Shown here: one piece after another, positions 25,823 to 36,526 of the stretch
Layout of the letters: every line of letters begins with the position of its first letter
Position numbering within the stretch: position 1 is the first letter of the stretch
Assembly (NCBI RefSeq): GCF_041435015.1
Contig: NZ_CP107989.1
Coordinates: forward strand, 7,564,001-7,628,000
Direction: 5' to 3'
DNA length: 64,000 bases
DNA from: Streptomyces canus
Lineage (GTDB): Bacteria > Actinomycetota > Actinomycetes > Streptomycetales > Streptomycetaceae
Translations under genes and position numbers: made by a program
Notes under the pieces: model-generated
Seen by the model: the letters and a program-made list of their open reading frames with translations, nothing else
Told to the model about the DNA's origin: nothing
Database searches by the model: none

Positions 25823-25860
25823 AAAAGCGGATGTTCACGAGAACGGGAACATCCGCTTTT
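25823..25860 (-). terminator. Strong hairpin terminator after the tRNA
   Basis: AAAAGCGGATGTTC (25823-25836) pairs perfectly with GAACATCCGCTTTT (25847-25860) around a 10-nt loop. On the minus strand the stem ends in TTTTT, giving a classic intrinsic terminator 28 bp downstream of the tRNA. It would work in both directions. Confidence 0.9.
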
Positions 25861-25888
25861 GGTGGCGACCTTGGAATCCAAGGAAAAG

Positions 25889-25961
25889 TGCCCCGAGTCG
25901 GATTCGAACCGACGCTGTATGGGTTTTGAATCCATGGCCTCTACCGCTGGGCTACCGGGGC
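25889..25961 (-). tRNA. tRNA with anticodon read as CAA (Leu), atypical short variable loop
   Basis: The minus strand folds into a 73-nt cloverleaf: acceptor GCCCCGG/TCGGGGC, D-arm GCCC...AGGC with GG in the loop, T-arm GTCGG-TTCGAAT-CCGAC and discriminator A. CCA is not encoded. The anticodon loop is TTCAAAA, giving anticodon CAA (codon UUG, Leu). The stem ATGGA/CCCAT has an A-C mismatch at 31-39. The variable loop is only five bases (ACAGC), whereas bacterial tRNA-Leu normally has a long variable arm, so the amino-acid assignment is uncertain. A strong terminator follows. Confidence 0.8.
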
Positions 25962-26063
25962 CCCTTCGATACGAAGGTCGGCGGTCACCCGCCTTGCCCC
26001 CACCTTACCGCAGCTAGGTACGCTCTTGTCAGCAGTACCCCTGCCCCTGAACGAGGAGCCCCC

Positions 26064-26720
26064 GTGACCGCCCCCGAGTCGCCCCAGCCCGTAGACGCGC
26101 CCGACGACGACAAGTCGCACGTGCCTCCGCTGACGACCCGTGTCGTCATTGCCGAGGACGAGGCCCTGATCCGCCTCGACCTCAAAGAGATGCTGGAGGA
26201 AGAGGGCTACAGCGTCGTGGGCGAGGCCGGTGACGGTGAGCAGGCCGTCGAGCTCGCCCGTGAGCACAAGCCGGACCTCGTCATCCTCGATGTGAAGATG
26301 CCCAAGCTGGACGGGATCTCCGCCGCCGAGAAGATCGCCGAGGAGCGGATCGCCCCGGTGCTGATGCTCACCGCCTTCTCGCAGCGGGACCTGGTGGAGC
26401 GGGCGAGGGACGCCGGTGCGATGGCGTATCTCGTGAAGCCCTTCAGCAAGAGTGATGTCGTGCCGGCGATCGAGATGGCCGTGTCCCGGTTCACGGAGCT
26501 CAGGGAGCTGGAGAACGAGGTCGCGGACCTGACCCTGCGCCTGGAGACCCGCAAGCTGGTCGACCGGGCGAAGTCGATTCTTCAGACGTCGTACGGACTG
26601 ACCGAGCCCGCCGCGTTCCGGTGGATCCAGAAGACCTCGATGGACCGGCGCATGTCGATGCAGCAGGTCGCCGAGGCCGTGATCCAGGACGCGGACGAGA
26701 AGAAGGCCAACAAGGGCTGA
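26064..26720 (+). CDS. pdtaR: ANTAR-domain response regulator, PdtaR-like
   Basis: Response regulator of 218 aa. The receiver is at about 24-140, with the phospho-site D76 in DLVILDVKMPKLDG, acidic pair E31/D32 in VVIAEDEALIR and MAYLVKPFSK. The ANTAR RNA-binding domain (about 155-212) includes RLETRKLVDRAKSILQ, GLTEPAAFRWIQKTSMDRR and MSMQQVAEAVI. ANTAR proteins bind paired stem-loops to prevent transcription termination. The family member PdtaR (Rv1626) works with the sensor kinase PdtaS. No kinase lies here. The GTG start follows GAGGAGC. Confidence 0.92.
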   Translation: MTAPESPQPVDAPDDDKSHVPPLTTRVVIAEDEALIRLDLKEMLEEEGYSVVGEAGDGEQAVELAREHKPDLVILDVKMPKLDGISAAEKIAEERIAPVLMLTAFSQRDLVERARDAGAMAYLVKPFSKSDVVPAIEMAVSRFTELRELENEVADLTLRLETRKLVDRAKSILQTSYGLTEPAAFRWIQKTSMDRRMSMQQVAEAVIQDADEKKANKG

Positions 26721-26743
26721 ACCCCGGCGGCCACAAAAGACCA

Positions 26744-26775
26744 AGGCCCGCGTCCCCAACAGGGGGCGCGGGCCT
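26744..26775. terminator. Bidirectional hairpin between ANTAR regulator and liv operon
   Basis: AGGCCCGCGTCCCC (26744-26757) pairs with GGGGGCGCGGGCCT (26762-26775) around AACA. It sits between two convergent genes, 23 bp after the regulator stop and 18 bp before the livF stop, and has no long T-run, as is usual in Streptomyces. Confidence 0.85.
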
Positions 26776-26793
26776 CGTCGTGCGGGCAGAGAG

Positions 26794-27510
26794 TCAGTCT
26801 TCGCCGAGGTAGGCCTTGCGGACCGACTCGTCGTGGAGGAGGTCCTGTCCGGTGCCGGACAGGACGATGCTGCCGACCTCCATGACGTGTCCCTGGTCGG
26901 CGAGGGAGAGCGCCGCCTGGGCGTTCTGCTCGACGAGGAGGATCGTCATGCCCTGGGACTTCAGTTCGACGATGGTCGACATGATCTTCTGCATCATGAT
27001 CGGCGAGAGGCCCATGGAGGGTTCGTCGAGCATGAGGAGCTTCGGCTGGGACATGAGCGCGCGGCCCATGGCCAGCATTTGCTGCTCGCCGCCGGACAGG
27101 GTGCCTGCCGCTTGGTTGCGGCGTTCTCCCAGGATCGGGAAGAGTTCGTAGGCGCGCTGTACGTCCTTCTCGATGCCCTCCTTGTCCTTCCTGAGGAACG
27201 CTCCGAGCTGGAGGTTCTCGAAGATCGTCAGGCGGGGGAAGATGTGCCGGCCTTCGGGGGAGTGGGCGAGTCCGAAGGAGACGATCTTGTGGGCGGGGAC
27301 GCTGCTGAGGGGCTTGCCGTCGAAGAGGATCTTGCCGGCGGTGGGCTTCAGCAGGCCTGAGAGCGTGCGCAGCGTGGTGGTCTTGCCGGCGCCGTTGGTG
27401 CCGATGAGGGTGACGACCTGGCCGGCTTCGACGCTGAAGGAGATGCCTTTGACGGCTTCGATCTTGCCGTAGGAGACCCGGAGGTCCTCGACTTCGAGGA
27501 GTGCGGTCAC
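26794..27510 (-). CDS. livF: Branched-chain amino-acid ABC transporter ATPase LivF
   Basis: ABC ATPase of 238 aa. Walker A is GTNGAGKTT, the signature is LSGGEQQMLAMGRA, and Walker B is LLMLDEPSMGLSP, followed by the switch histidine region. Short length, the SPEGRHIFP Q-loop region and its place after LivG identify LivF. It energises uptake of Leu/Ile/Val-type substrates. The GTG start overlaps the livG stop (GTGA). It is the last gene of livJ-H-M-G-F. Confidence 0.93.
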   Translation of the reverse strand: MTALLEVEDLRVSYGKIEAVKGISFSVEAGQVVTLIGTNGAGKTTTLRTLSGLLKPTAGKILFDGKPLSSVPAHKIVSFGLAHSPEGRHIFPRLTIFENLQLGAFLRKDKEGIEKDVQRAYELFPILGERRNQAAGTLSGGEQQMLAMGRALMSQPKLLMLDEPSMGLSPIMMQKIMSTIVELKSQGMTILLVEQNAQAALSLADQGHVMEVGSIVLSGTGQDLLHDESVRKAYLGED

Positions 27511-28364
27511 TGGGCTTCTCCCTTGGTGCCGGTGGTGCTCTGCGCTTCGGCCGCGTCGACCGCGGCGGCGTCCGCCGCGCCGGGGTCGCCTTCGAAGGGT
27601 TCGCCGAGGTAGGCGGCGATGACGCGTTCGTCGGCCTGGACGACTTCGGAGGTGCCTTCGACGAGTTTTTCGCCCTGGACGAGGACGGAGACGCGGTCGG
27701 AGAGGTTGAAGACGAAGCGCATGTCGTGCTCGATGAGGAGGACGGCGATGCCCTTGTCGCGGATGGCGAAGACCAGTTCTTCGGTGGCGCGCGTCTCTTG
27801 GGGGTTCATGCCGGCGGTGGGCTCGTCCAGGAGGAGCAGGCCGGGGTCGGACGCGAGCGCGCGGGCGATCTCGAGCTTGCGCTGTTCGCCGTAGGGGAGG
27901 TTGCGGGCGAGGTGGTCGCGCTTGCCTTCCAGGCCGATGAACTCCAGGAGTTCCATGGCCCGTTCCTCGCTGGCCCTCTCTGCCTTCTTGAAGCCGGGGC
28001 CGCGGAGCAGTGCCGACCAGAGGCCCTCCTTGGTCCGCGTGTGGCGGCCTACGAGGACGTTCTCGAGGACCGTCATGTTGGAGAACAGGCGGATGTTCTG
28101 GAAGGTGCGGGCGATGCCGGCCTTGGTCACCAGGTGGGGCTTGGGCGGCAGGACGGTGCCCTTGTAGGAGACCGTGCCTTCCGTGGGGACGTACAGGCCG
28201 GTGAGGCAGTTGAAGAAGGTGGTCTTGCCTGCGCCGTTGGGGCCGATGAGGCCGACGATCTCACCGGAGTTGACGGTGAAGTCGACCGAGCGGACGGCGG
28301 TGAGGCCGCCGAAGCGCATGGTGACGTTGCGGGCTTCGAGTACAGGTGTCGTCATGGTGCTCAC
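27507..28364 (-). CDS. livG: Branched-chain amino-acid ABC transporter ATPase LivG
   Basis: ABC ATPase of 285 aa. Walker A is GPNGAGKTTFFNCLTG, the Q-loop is GIARTFQNIRLF (LivG type), the signature is LPYGEQRKLEIARAL, and Walker B is LLLLDEPTAGMNP. The C-terminus carries an extra Ala/Asp/Glu-rich tail of about 25 residues after YLGEPFEG. The GTG at complement 28362-28364 overlaps the livM stop (GTGA). An ATG three codons inside (28353-28355) is an alternative. It pairs with LivF under the LivHM permease. Confidence 0.93.
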   Translation of the reverse strand: MSTMTTPVLEARNVTMRFGGLTAVRSVDFTVNSGEIVGLIGPNGAGKTTFFNCLTGLYVPTEGTVSYKGTVLPPKPHLVTKAGIARTFQNIRLFSNMTVLENVLVGRHTRTKEGLWSALLRGPGFKKAERASEERAMELLEFIGLEGKRDHLARNLPYGEQRKLEIARALASDPGLLLLDEPTAGMNPQETRATEELVFAIRDKGIAVLLIEHDMRFVFNLSDRVSVLVQGEKLVEGTSEVVQADERVIAAYLGEPFEGDPGAADAAAVDAAEAQSTTGTKGEAQ

Positions 28365-30139
28365 GCCCCCGCCTTGGTGACGGCGGCCGGTTCGCCGGAC
28401 AACGTCGTTTGTTCTGGTATGTCGAGTTGGCCGGTCTCGTGGAATTCGAGTTGGTTGCGGCGGTTGGCGATGATGCCTTCGGGGCGGAAGCGCATCAGCA
28501 GGATGAGGGCGATGCCGAAGGCCAGCAGCGACTTGTCCTGGAGGAAGACGAGCTTCTCCGGGAGCAGGTAGAGCAGGGCGGCGCCGAGGAGGGGGCCGGC
28601 GACGGTGCCCATGCCGCCGAGGACGACCGCGGCGAGCAGGAAGGCGGAGTTCGGGGGCGTGGAGCCGGCGAACTGATACGGCGTCGGGACGACGCTGTAG
28701 GTGACGTGGGCGCTGACGGTGCCGGCGAGGCCGGCGAGGGTGGCGCCGAGGGCGAAGGCGATGAGTTTGACGCGGAAGCCGTTGATGCCCATGGCGGTGG
28801 CGGCGGTTTCGTCTTCGCGGATGGCGATCCAGGAGCGGCCGATGCGGGAGTCGGCGGCGCGGGTGTAGACCAGGACCACGAGGGCCATGATCAGCACCAT
28901 GAGGAGGTAGTAGTTGGCGAAGCGGCCGAGGGTGAAGCCGCCGATGTCGTGGGCTTCGCCGAGGTTGAACCCGAGGAGTTTGAGGTCGGGGATGGCCGGG
29001 ATGCCGTTGGGTCCGTTGGTGAGGTCGGGGCCGGAGTCGCCGTCCATGTTGTTGACGGCGATGCGGAAGATCTCTCCGAAGCCGAGGGTGACGATGGCGA
29101 GGTAGTCGCCGCGCAGTCGCAGGGTGGGGGCGCCGATGAGGACGCCGAAGACGAGCGATGCGGCGGCGCCGGTGAGGGCGGCGGCCCAGAAGGGGAAGTG
29201 GACGCCGGAGAAGCGGGAGAACTCGGAGCCGGAGACGAGGGCGGCGGTGTAGGCGCCGACGCCGAGGAAGGCGACGTATCCGAGGTCGAGGAGGCCCGCG
29301 AGGCCGACGACGATGTTGAGGCCCAGGGCGACGGTCCCGAAGATCAGGATGTTGACGCCGATGTTGGCGTAGTGGTCGTTGGTCTGGGTGAAGGGGAACG
29401 CGATCGCGGCGGCGAAGCCCATGGCGAGCGTGAAGCTGCGGTTGCGGGCGACGATCCGGGAGAAGCGGTCGTTGAGGCCCGCGGTGTGCAGGGCCCAGAC
29501 GGCGAAGACGACGACGATGAGGTAGCCGACGAAGAGTTCGCCGTACTCGGTGTCGATGCCGTAGGTGAACACCGCCAGGCCGACGATCGTGGCGAGGGTG
29601 ATGATCGCGCGCTCGACCCAGGGGCTGATGGGTGCGGGGGCGGGGATGCCGTCGGGCTTGGCGAGGTACGCCTTGAAGTTCTCCTTGCCGCTCGCGGTGC
29701 GGGGCTCGGGGAGGGCGAAGGCGCCGATGACGGGCAGGAGGGAGGCGATGGCCGCGACCCAGCCGCCAGGTTCGAGGTTGGCGAGTCCGCCGAGTTCGGC
29801 GGCGATCGAGATGATCGTGTACCAGGTGACGCCGAAGGCGCCGAGGGCGGTGAGCACCAGGGGTGCGTTGTTGCGGGCGGGTATGAGGCCGCCGAGGCCG
29901 CGTATGCCGTAGGCGGCGAGGGCGAACAGGGTGGTGAGGAGGCCGGCGATGAAGGTCAGCCACTGGAGGCCGCCGGGGTAGCCGGTGATGGTGAGGTCGC
30001 CGGGGAACTCGCTGGTCCAGGTCCAGGCGAGGAAGGCGGAGGCGGCGGTGGCGATGCCCCCGGCGAGGAGGAGTGCGCGGGCCGCGGCGAGGGGCAGCGG
30101 GATCAGACCGCGGGTGGTGGTGTCGGTCATCGTGATCAC
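28361..30139 (-). CDS. livM: Branched-chain amino-acid ABC transporter permease LivM
   Basis: Permease of 592 aa, longer than the 320-420 aa enterobacterial LivM. The N-terminal 240 residues contain additional hydrophobic segments (LLAGGIATAASAFLAWTW, LTFIAGLLTTLFALAAYGI, IITLATIVGLAVFTYGI and others). The C-terminal LivM core has GLNIVVGLAGLLDLGYVAF, LRGDYLAIVTLGFGEIFRI and RAADSRIGRSWIAIREDE, the EAA-like loop. The N-terminal extension is common in actinobacteria. The GTG start overlaps the livH stop (GTGA). Confidence 0.92.
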   Translation of the reverse strand: MITMTDTTTRGLIPLPLAAARALLLAGGIATAASAFLAWTWTSEFPGDLTITGYPGGLQWLTFIAGLLTTLFALAAYGIRGLGGLIPARNNAPLVLTALGAFGVTWYTIISIAAELGGLANLEPGGWVAAIASLLPVIGAFALPEPRTASGKENFKAYLAKPDGIPAPAPISPWVERAIITLATIVGLAVFTYGIDTEYGELFVGYLIVVVFAVWALHTAGLNDRFSRIVARNRSFTLAMGFAAAIAFPFTQTNDHYANIGVNILIFGTVALGLNIVVGLAGLLDLGYVAFLGVGAYTAALVSGSEFSRFSGVHFPFWAAALTGAAASLVFGVLIGAPTLRLRGDYLAIVTLGFGEIFRIAVNNMDGDSGPDLTNGPNGIPAIPDLKLLGFNLGEAHDIGGFTLGRFANYYLLMVLIMALVVLVYTRAADSRIGRSWIAIREDETAATAMGINGFRVKLIAFALGATLAGLAGTVSAHVTYSVVPTPYQFAGSTPPNSAFLLAAVVLGGMGTVAGPLLGAALLYLLPEKLVFLQDKSLLAFGIALILLMRFRPEGIIANRRNQLEFHETGQLDIPEQTTLSGEPAAVTKAGA

Positions 30140-31065
30140 GCCCTGTCCGCTACGCGTTCGCCGAGCAGGCCTTGTGGCCTGACGAGGAGGACGATGATGA
30201 GCAGGCAGAAGGCCCAGACGTCCTTCCAGGAGCCGCCGCCGAAGAGGTGCATGCCGGGGATGTCGTCGATGTAGGCGGAGGCGAGGGTCTCGGCGACGCC
30301 GAGGACGAGGCCGCCGAGCATGGCGCCGTAGATGTTGCCGATGCCGCCGAGGACGGCTGCGGTGAAGGCCTTGAGGCCCATCAGGAAGCCCATGCGGTAG
30401 TCGATGCTGCCGTACTTGAGGCCGTAGGCGACGGCGGCGACGGCGGCGAAGAACCCGCCGATGGCGAAGGCGATCACGATGATGCGGTTGGTGTCGATGC
30501 CCATGAGCTGTGCGGTGTCCGGGTCCTGGGCGGTGGCCTGCATGGCGCGGCCGGTGCGGGACTTGCGGACGAAGAAGGCGAGGGCGGACATGCAGACGAT
30601 GGCGGCGACCACGAGGAAGATGTCGGCGTCCTTGATGGTGACGGAGCCTATGTCGTGGGTGCCGTCGAGGCCGGGGAAGGCGACGGCGCGGTCGGCGCGG
30701 GGGTAGAAGTTGCGGACGACTTCCTGGAGGGCCAGGGAGAGACCGATCGCGGTGATGAGCGGTGCGAGCCGTGGGGCTCCGCGCAGGGGCCGGTAGGCGA
30801 ACCGTTCCGCTCCGACGGCGATGAGGATGGCGACGATACCGCCGCCTATCAGCATCAGGGGGACGGCGAGGGCCATAGAGGTGCCGTCGGGCAAGAGGTA
30901 GAAGTAGACCGTGAAGGCGCCGAAGGCCCCGGTCATGAAGATCTCGCCGTGCGCGAAGTTGATGAGCTGGACGATGCCGTACACCATCGTGTAGCCGATG
31001 GCGATCAGCCCGTACATCGAGCCCAGAAGCAGCCCGTTGGCCAGCTGCTGCGGCAGGGTGTTCAC
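30136..31065 (-). CDS. livH: Branched-chain amino-acid ABC transporter permease LivH
   Basis: Permease of 309 aa with about eight hydrophobic segments. It starts VNTLPQQLANGLLLGSMYGL; LIAIGYTMVYGIVQLINFAH is the family signature, and QDPDTAQLMGIDTNRI is the cytoplasmic coupling loop. The GTG at complement 31063-31065 has GGAGG at good spacing, so the longer upstream frame is rejected. It lies downstream of livJ beyond a hairpin (31131-31165) that may reduce read-through into the permease and ATPase genes. Confidence 0.93.
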   Translation of the reverse strand: MNTLPQQLANGLLLGSMYGLIAIGYTMVYGIVQLINFAHGEIFMTGAFGAFTVYFYLLPDGTSMALAVPLMLIGGGIVAILIAVGAERFAYRPLRGAPRLAPLITAIGLSLALQEVVRNFYPRADRAVAFPGLDGTHDIGSVTIKDADIFLVVAAIVCMSALAFFVRKSRTGRAMQATAQDPDTAQLMGIDTNRIIVIAFAIGGFFAAVAAVAYGLKYGSIDYRMGFLMGLKAFTAAVLGGIGNIYGAMLGGLVLGVAETLASAYIDDIPGMHLFGGGSWKDVWAFCLLIIVLLVRPQGLLGERVADRA

Positions 31066-31130
31066 CGCGTGGCCTCCATTGTCGCTGGTGGTCGTGTGCA
31101 CATATCGCGTGCTGGGGTGGGGTGTGGCAA

Positions 31131-31165
31131 GGGCCGCGCGGTCGGGGTCCCCTCCCGCGCGGCCC
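31131..31165 (-). terminator. Hairpin between livJ and livH
   Basis: GGGCCGCGCG (31131-31140) pairs with CGCGCGGCCC (31156-31165) around a 15-nt loop, 35 bp after the livJ stop and before livH. In liv operons the binding protein is needed in excess. This stem is well placed as a partial terminator or 3' stabiliser of livJ mRNA. Confidence 0.75.
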
Positions 31166-31199
31166 GTGGTGGTGTTGCTGTGTGCTGCTGGGCCCTGGA

Positions 31200-32438
31200 C
31201 TAGCCGAGGTCGGCGGTGCCGGTCTTCACAGCCTTCCACGCACCCTTGGTGACCTGGTAGACGGTCAGCTGCTTGTTGGTGGTGTCGCCGTACTGGTCGA
31301 AGGCGACCTTGCCGGAGATGCCTTCGAAGTCGGACTTCTGGACGGCGTCGACGACGGAGGAGCGCAGGGCGTTGATGTCGCTGGGGACCTTGCCGCTGTT
31401 GGCGTCGACGGCGGCCTTCACGGCCTTGATGATGGCGGTGGTGGCGTCGTAGGAGTACGCGCCGTAGGCGCCGTAGTCACCCTTGTAGCCCTTGGACTTG
31501 TACGTCTCGATGAACGTCTTGGCGGCGGGCAGGGTGTCGGCGGGGACGCCGACGGCGGTGGCGAGGTCGCCCTCGGACGCGGTGCCCGCGGTCTCGATGT
31601 AGGTGGAGGCGAACATGCCGTCGCCGCCGAAGAGCGGGACCTTGACTCCGCCGCCCTTGAGCTGCTTGGTGATCAGGGAGGACTCGTCGTACTGGCCGCC
31701 GTAGTAGAGCAGGTCGGCGCCGGAGTTCTTGACCTTGGTGACGAGGGAACCGAAGTCCTTGTCGCCGGTGTTGACGTGGTCGGTGCCGACGACGCTGCCG
31801 CCGAGCTTCTTGAACTGCTCGTTGAAGATCTTCGCGAGGCCGGCGCCGTAGGTCTGCTTGTCGTCGACGACGAAGACCTTCTTCTTCTTGAGGCCGTTGT
31901 ACGCGTAGTCCGCGGCGAAGCTGCCCTGGAGCTCGTCGGTGGTGGCGGTGCGGAAGTACGTCTTGTACGGCCGCTTCTTGTCCGTCTGCCAGTTCTTGCC
32001 CTGGGTCAGCTCGGGGTTGGTGTTCGAGGGGGAGATCTGGACCATGTTGGCCGAGGCGAACACCTGCTGCATCGTCTGGGCGACGCCGGAGTTCAGCGGG
32101 CCGACGGCGCCGACGGCGGTCTTGTCACCAGTGATCGTGGTGGCGTTGGACTGGCCGGTGGCGGGCTGCGCCTTGTCGTCGTAGGCCTTCAGTTTGAAGG
32201 TGACGCCGGGGACGAGCTTGGCCTTGTTGGCGTCGTCGACGGCGATCTGGGCGCCGTACTGGATGCCGAGACCCGTGGTGGAGTTCTCGCCGGAGAGCGG
32301 GGCGTCCACGCCGATCGTCAGGGTGGTGCCACCTCCGCCTTCGCTGTCGCCGCCCTTGTCGTCTCGGGAGCCGCAGGCGGTGAGCGTCAGAGCTCCAGTC
32401 GCGAAGACGGAGGTCAGTATCACCATGGAACGTCGCAC
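31200..32438 (-). CDS. livJ: Branched-chain amino-acid ABC transporter substrate-binding lipoprotein
   Basis: Periplasmic-binding-protein-fold lipoprotein of 412 aa. The signal peptide ends in the lipobox LTAC (residues 19-22, lipidated C22), followed by a Gly/Ser/Asp-rich linker (SRDDKGGDSEGGGG). The body has TIGVDAPLSGENSTTGLG and the type-I fold typical of LivJ/LivK. The GTG at complement 32436-32438 follows GGAAAGGA by seven bases. A start eight codons upstream is also open but has no ribosome site. It captures branched-chain or related amino acids outside the membrane for LivHMGF. Confidence 0.93.
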   Translation of the reverse strand: MRRSMVILTSVFATGALTLTACGSRDDKGGDSEGGGGTTLTIGVDAPLSGENSTTGLGIQYGAQIAVDDANKAKLVPGVTFKLKAYDDKAQPATGQSNATTITGDKTAVGAVGPLNSGVAQTMQQVFASANMVQISPSNTNPELTQGKNWQTDKKRPYKTYFRTATTDELQGSFAADYAYNGLKKKKVFVVDDKQTYGAGLAKIFNEQFKKLGGSVVGTDHVNTGDKDFGSLVTKVKNSGADLLYYGGQYDESSLITKQLKGGGVKVPLFGGDGMFASTYIETAGTASEGDLATAVGVPADTLPAAKTFIETYKSKGYKGDYGAYGAYSYDATTAIIKAVKAAVDANSGKVPSDINALRSSVVDAVQKSDFEGISGKVAFDQYGDTTNKQLTVYQVTKGAWKAVKTGTADLG

Positions 32439-32653
32439 AATCAGTCCTTTCCGCAGGCACACGCGCCCTCGTGGGTGCGGCCTTGTGCCGCGCTGGTACC
32501 GAACTCCCGATGGAGCGGTGACTGGCCGTGACTCTAAGCCCGGTTTGCAGGCAGGGGCATCGCTGTGCGCTGGCTTGTGACTTTCTTGTTATGACGGGGT
32601 GGATGGTGCGCTTCCGCGGAGGGGACTCTCAGCCGGTTTGGCGGAATTTCCCC

Positions 32654-33340
32654 TCAGTCCGCATTTTGAGAACCTGCACTTCCGCTTGGCCGTCCGGCCT
32701 GTGACGGCGTGGTCGTGGCGCAGGCGCCTCGAAGGAGCGCGAAAAGGTCGTGGGAGTAGGCCCGGCCGAAGATGAAACTGTGGTGCTGTATTGCGCGCGT
32801 GTTACGGAGCGTCACGTCAAGAAATGGTAGGTCGGCATTCAGCGGCAGACCCGAACAGTCGGAAACCGATATCTCCACGGTGACCCGGCGGGTCGTGCCG
32901 GCGTGCACGGTGAAGGCCTCGGGCAGGGCGTGGGCGGTGAGGCCGGTGAAGGCGGCGCCGGTGACCCGGAGGGTGACGGGGGGTCCGCTGTGGACGTCGA
33001 CGGCGAAGCGGAAGCGGCCGCTGGTGGGATGGGCGCCGGAGATTTCGGGGAGTCCGGCGGGTCCGAGGTACCGCCATGCGGTGACGTTGGCGGGCCAGGG
33101 GACGGGGACGTCCGGGACCTCGGCGCGGTGCTCGTCGGCCAGGATGCGGGGGAGGAGGACTCCGGCCGCGAGCAGGGTGAACGCGGCCGTTGTCGCAGCT
33201 GTTCTGCGGGCCCTGGGCGACAACGTCTCCCACCGCGACGCCCAACGGTCCGTCAGACGTGCCTCGTCGGCGCCGATGACGTCGTGATTCTCCCCCGTCT
33301 CCGGTGAGTTGACGGGCTCGACGGGGCCGATACCGGTCAT
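32654..33340 (-). CDS. Membrane-anchored protein of unknown function
   Basis: Protein of 228 aa from the ATG at complement 33338-33340; an earlier start would add 24 residues. Residues about 46-65 (TAATTAAFTLLAAGVLLPRI) form one transmembrane helix after a 45-residue cytoplasmic head. The exported part contains a beta-rich region with VTLRVTGAAFTGLTAH and a Cys pair (DCSGLP, RGACATTT) that could form a disulfide. No known family is recognised. It stands alone between liv and the thioesterase gene. Confidence 0.7.
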   Translation of the reverse strand: MTGIGPVEPVNSPETGENHDVIGADEARLTDRWASRWETLSPRARRTAATTAAFTLLAAGVLLPRILADEHRAEVPDVPVPWPANVTAWRYLGPAGLPEISGAHPTSGRFRFAVDVHSGPPVTLRVTGAAFTGLTAHALPEAFTVHAGTTRRVTVEISVSDCSGLPLNADLPFLDVTLRNTRAIQHHSFIFGRAYSHDLFALLRGACATTTPSQAGRPSGSAGSQNAD

Positions 33341-33474
33341 GGGAGAACGGTAGGGGTGCCGGGGGGCTCGTGCCCAGTCGGTGTGCGCCTCAGGGCCTGT
33401 CCCGCGGATCATGCCGACGTCGCGGGGTCTGGCACGCGGATCTGCCCCGTTGCCGTCCCTCTCCCCGCTCTCGG

Positions 33475-33490
33475 CCCCGCTCGAGCGGGG
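33475..33490. repeat. CCCCGCTCGAGCGGGG palindrome
   Basis: A perfect 16-bp palindrome in the 223-bp gap between the membrane protein and thioesterase genes. Elements of this type (GCTCGAGC flanked by C/G runs) recur between genes in Streptomyces, as I recall, and may act as weak terminators. Confidence 0.6.
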
Positions 33491-33563
33491 GGACGCCCAT
33501 GACCCCGCTCACCTGAACCGATCAGGCACCGTTGCTTGAAGTCGGCCTGATCCGCCGGAGGCT

Positions 33564-34025
33564 CTAGCGGCCGGGGGCGTCCCGCAGGAGGCAGGTGAGC
33601 CGGGCGGTGCAGACGCGTCGACCTTCCTCGTCGCTGATCACGATCTCGTACGTCGCGGTGGACCGCCCCCGGTGCACCGGTGTGGCGACTCCGGTGACCA
33701 GCCCGGAGCGGGCTCCCCGGTGGTGTGTGCAGTTCAGGTCCACGCCCACCGCGATCTTCGAGCTCCCGGCGTGCAGCATGGAGCCGACGGAGCCCAGGGT
33801 CTCGGCGAGGACGGCCGAGGCGCCTCCGTGCAGCAGCCCGTACGGCTGCGTGTTGCCCTCGACGGGCATGGTGCCGACGACCCGTTCCGCGGAGGCCTCG
33901 ACGATCTGCACGCCCATGCGGGTGCCCAGGTGGCCGGCCGAGAACATGGCGACGAGGTCGACGCCGAGCGCCGCGTACTCGTCGATGACCTCTTGGGGAA
34001 ACGTGGCGTGCTGCTGCTCACCCAT
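33564..34025 (-). CDS. PaaI-type hotdog-fold thioesterase
   Basis: Protein of 153 aa, start MGEQQHATFPQEVIDEYAAL. The hotdog signature YGLLHGGASAVLAETLGSVG is the PaaI/4HBT active-site helix. GVDLNCTHHRGARSG and the CTARLTCLL end also fit. Such enzymes hydrolyse acyl- or hydroxybenzoyl-type CoA thioesters; the substrate cannot be read from sequence. It is downstream of the molybdopterin oxidoreductase gene on the same strand, 53 bp apart. Confidence 0.88.
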   Translation of the reverse strand: MGEQQHATFPQEVIDEYAALGVDLVAMFSAGHLGTRMGVQIVEASAERVVGTMPVEGNTQPYGLLHGGASAVLAETLGSVGSMLHAGSSKIAVGVDLNCTHHRGARSGLVTGVATPVHRGRSTATYEIVISDEEGRRVCTARLTCLLRDAPGR

Positions 34026-34078
34026 GGGGCGGGCTCCGTTCGTCCTGGTCGCTACGACTGCCTGCGCTGAGCAAACGC

Positions 34079-36358
<2,280 letters not shown>

Positions 36359-36526
36359 CGGACTCTCTCCTTCGCACACACATGTGAGGTAGGTCTCCGA
36401 TCCTCGCACGCGCCGGTGACGACGGCGTTTGCCGGGCCTGCGGGAAGCGGTGGCAGAGCTTGTCCGTTCTGTGCCGTCGGCGGCGGGCGGGTCCGACTGT
36501 CAGTGGGGCGTGGCAGGATCGGGGGC

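Noticed and set aside
27507..29963. Minus-strand frame of 818 aa in the liv operon
   Set aside because: Only its last 286 codons are livG. The Arg/Pro/His-rich part is the shifted frame of livM.
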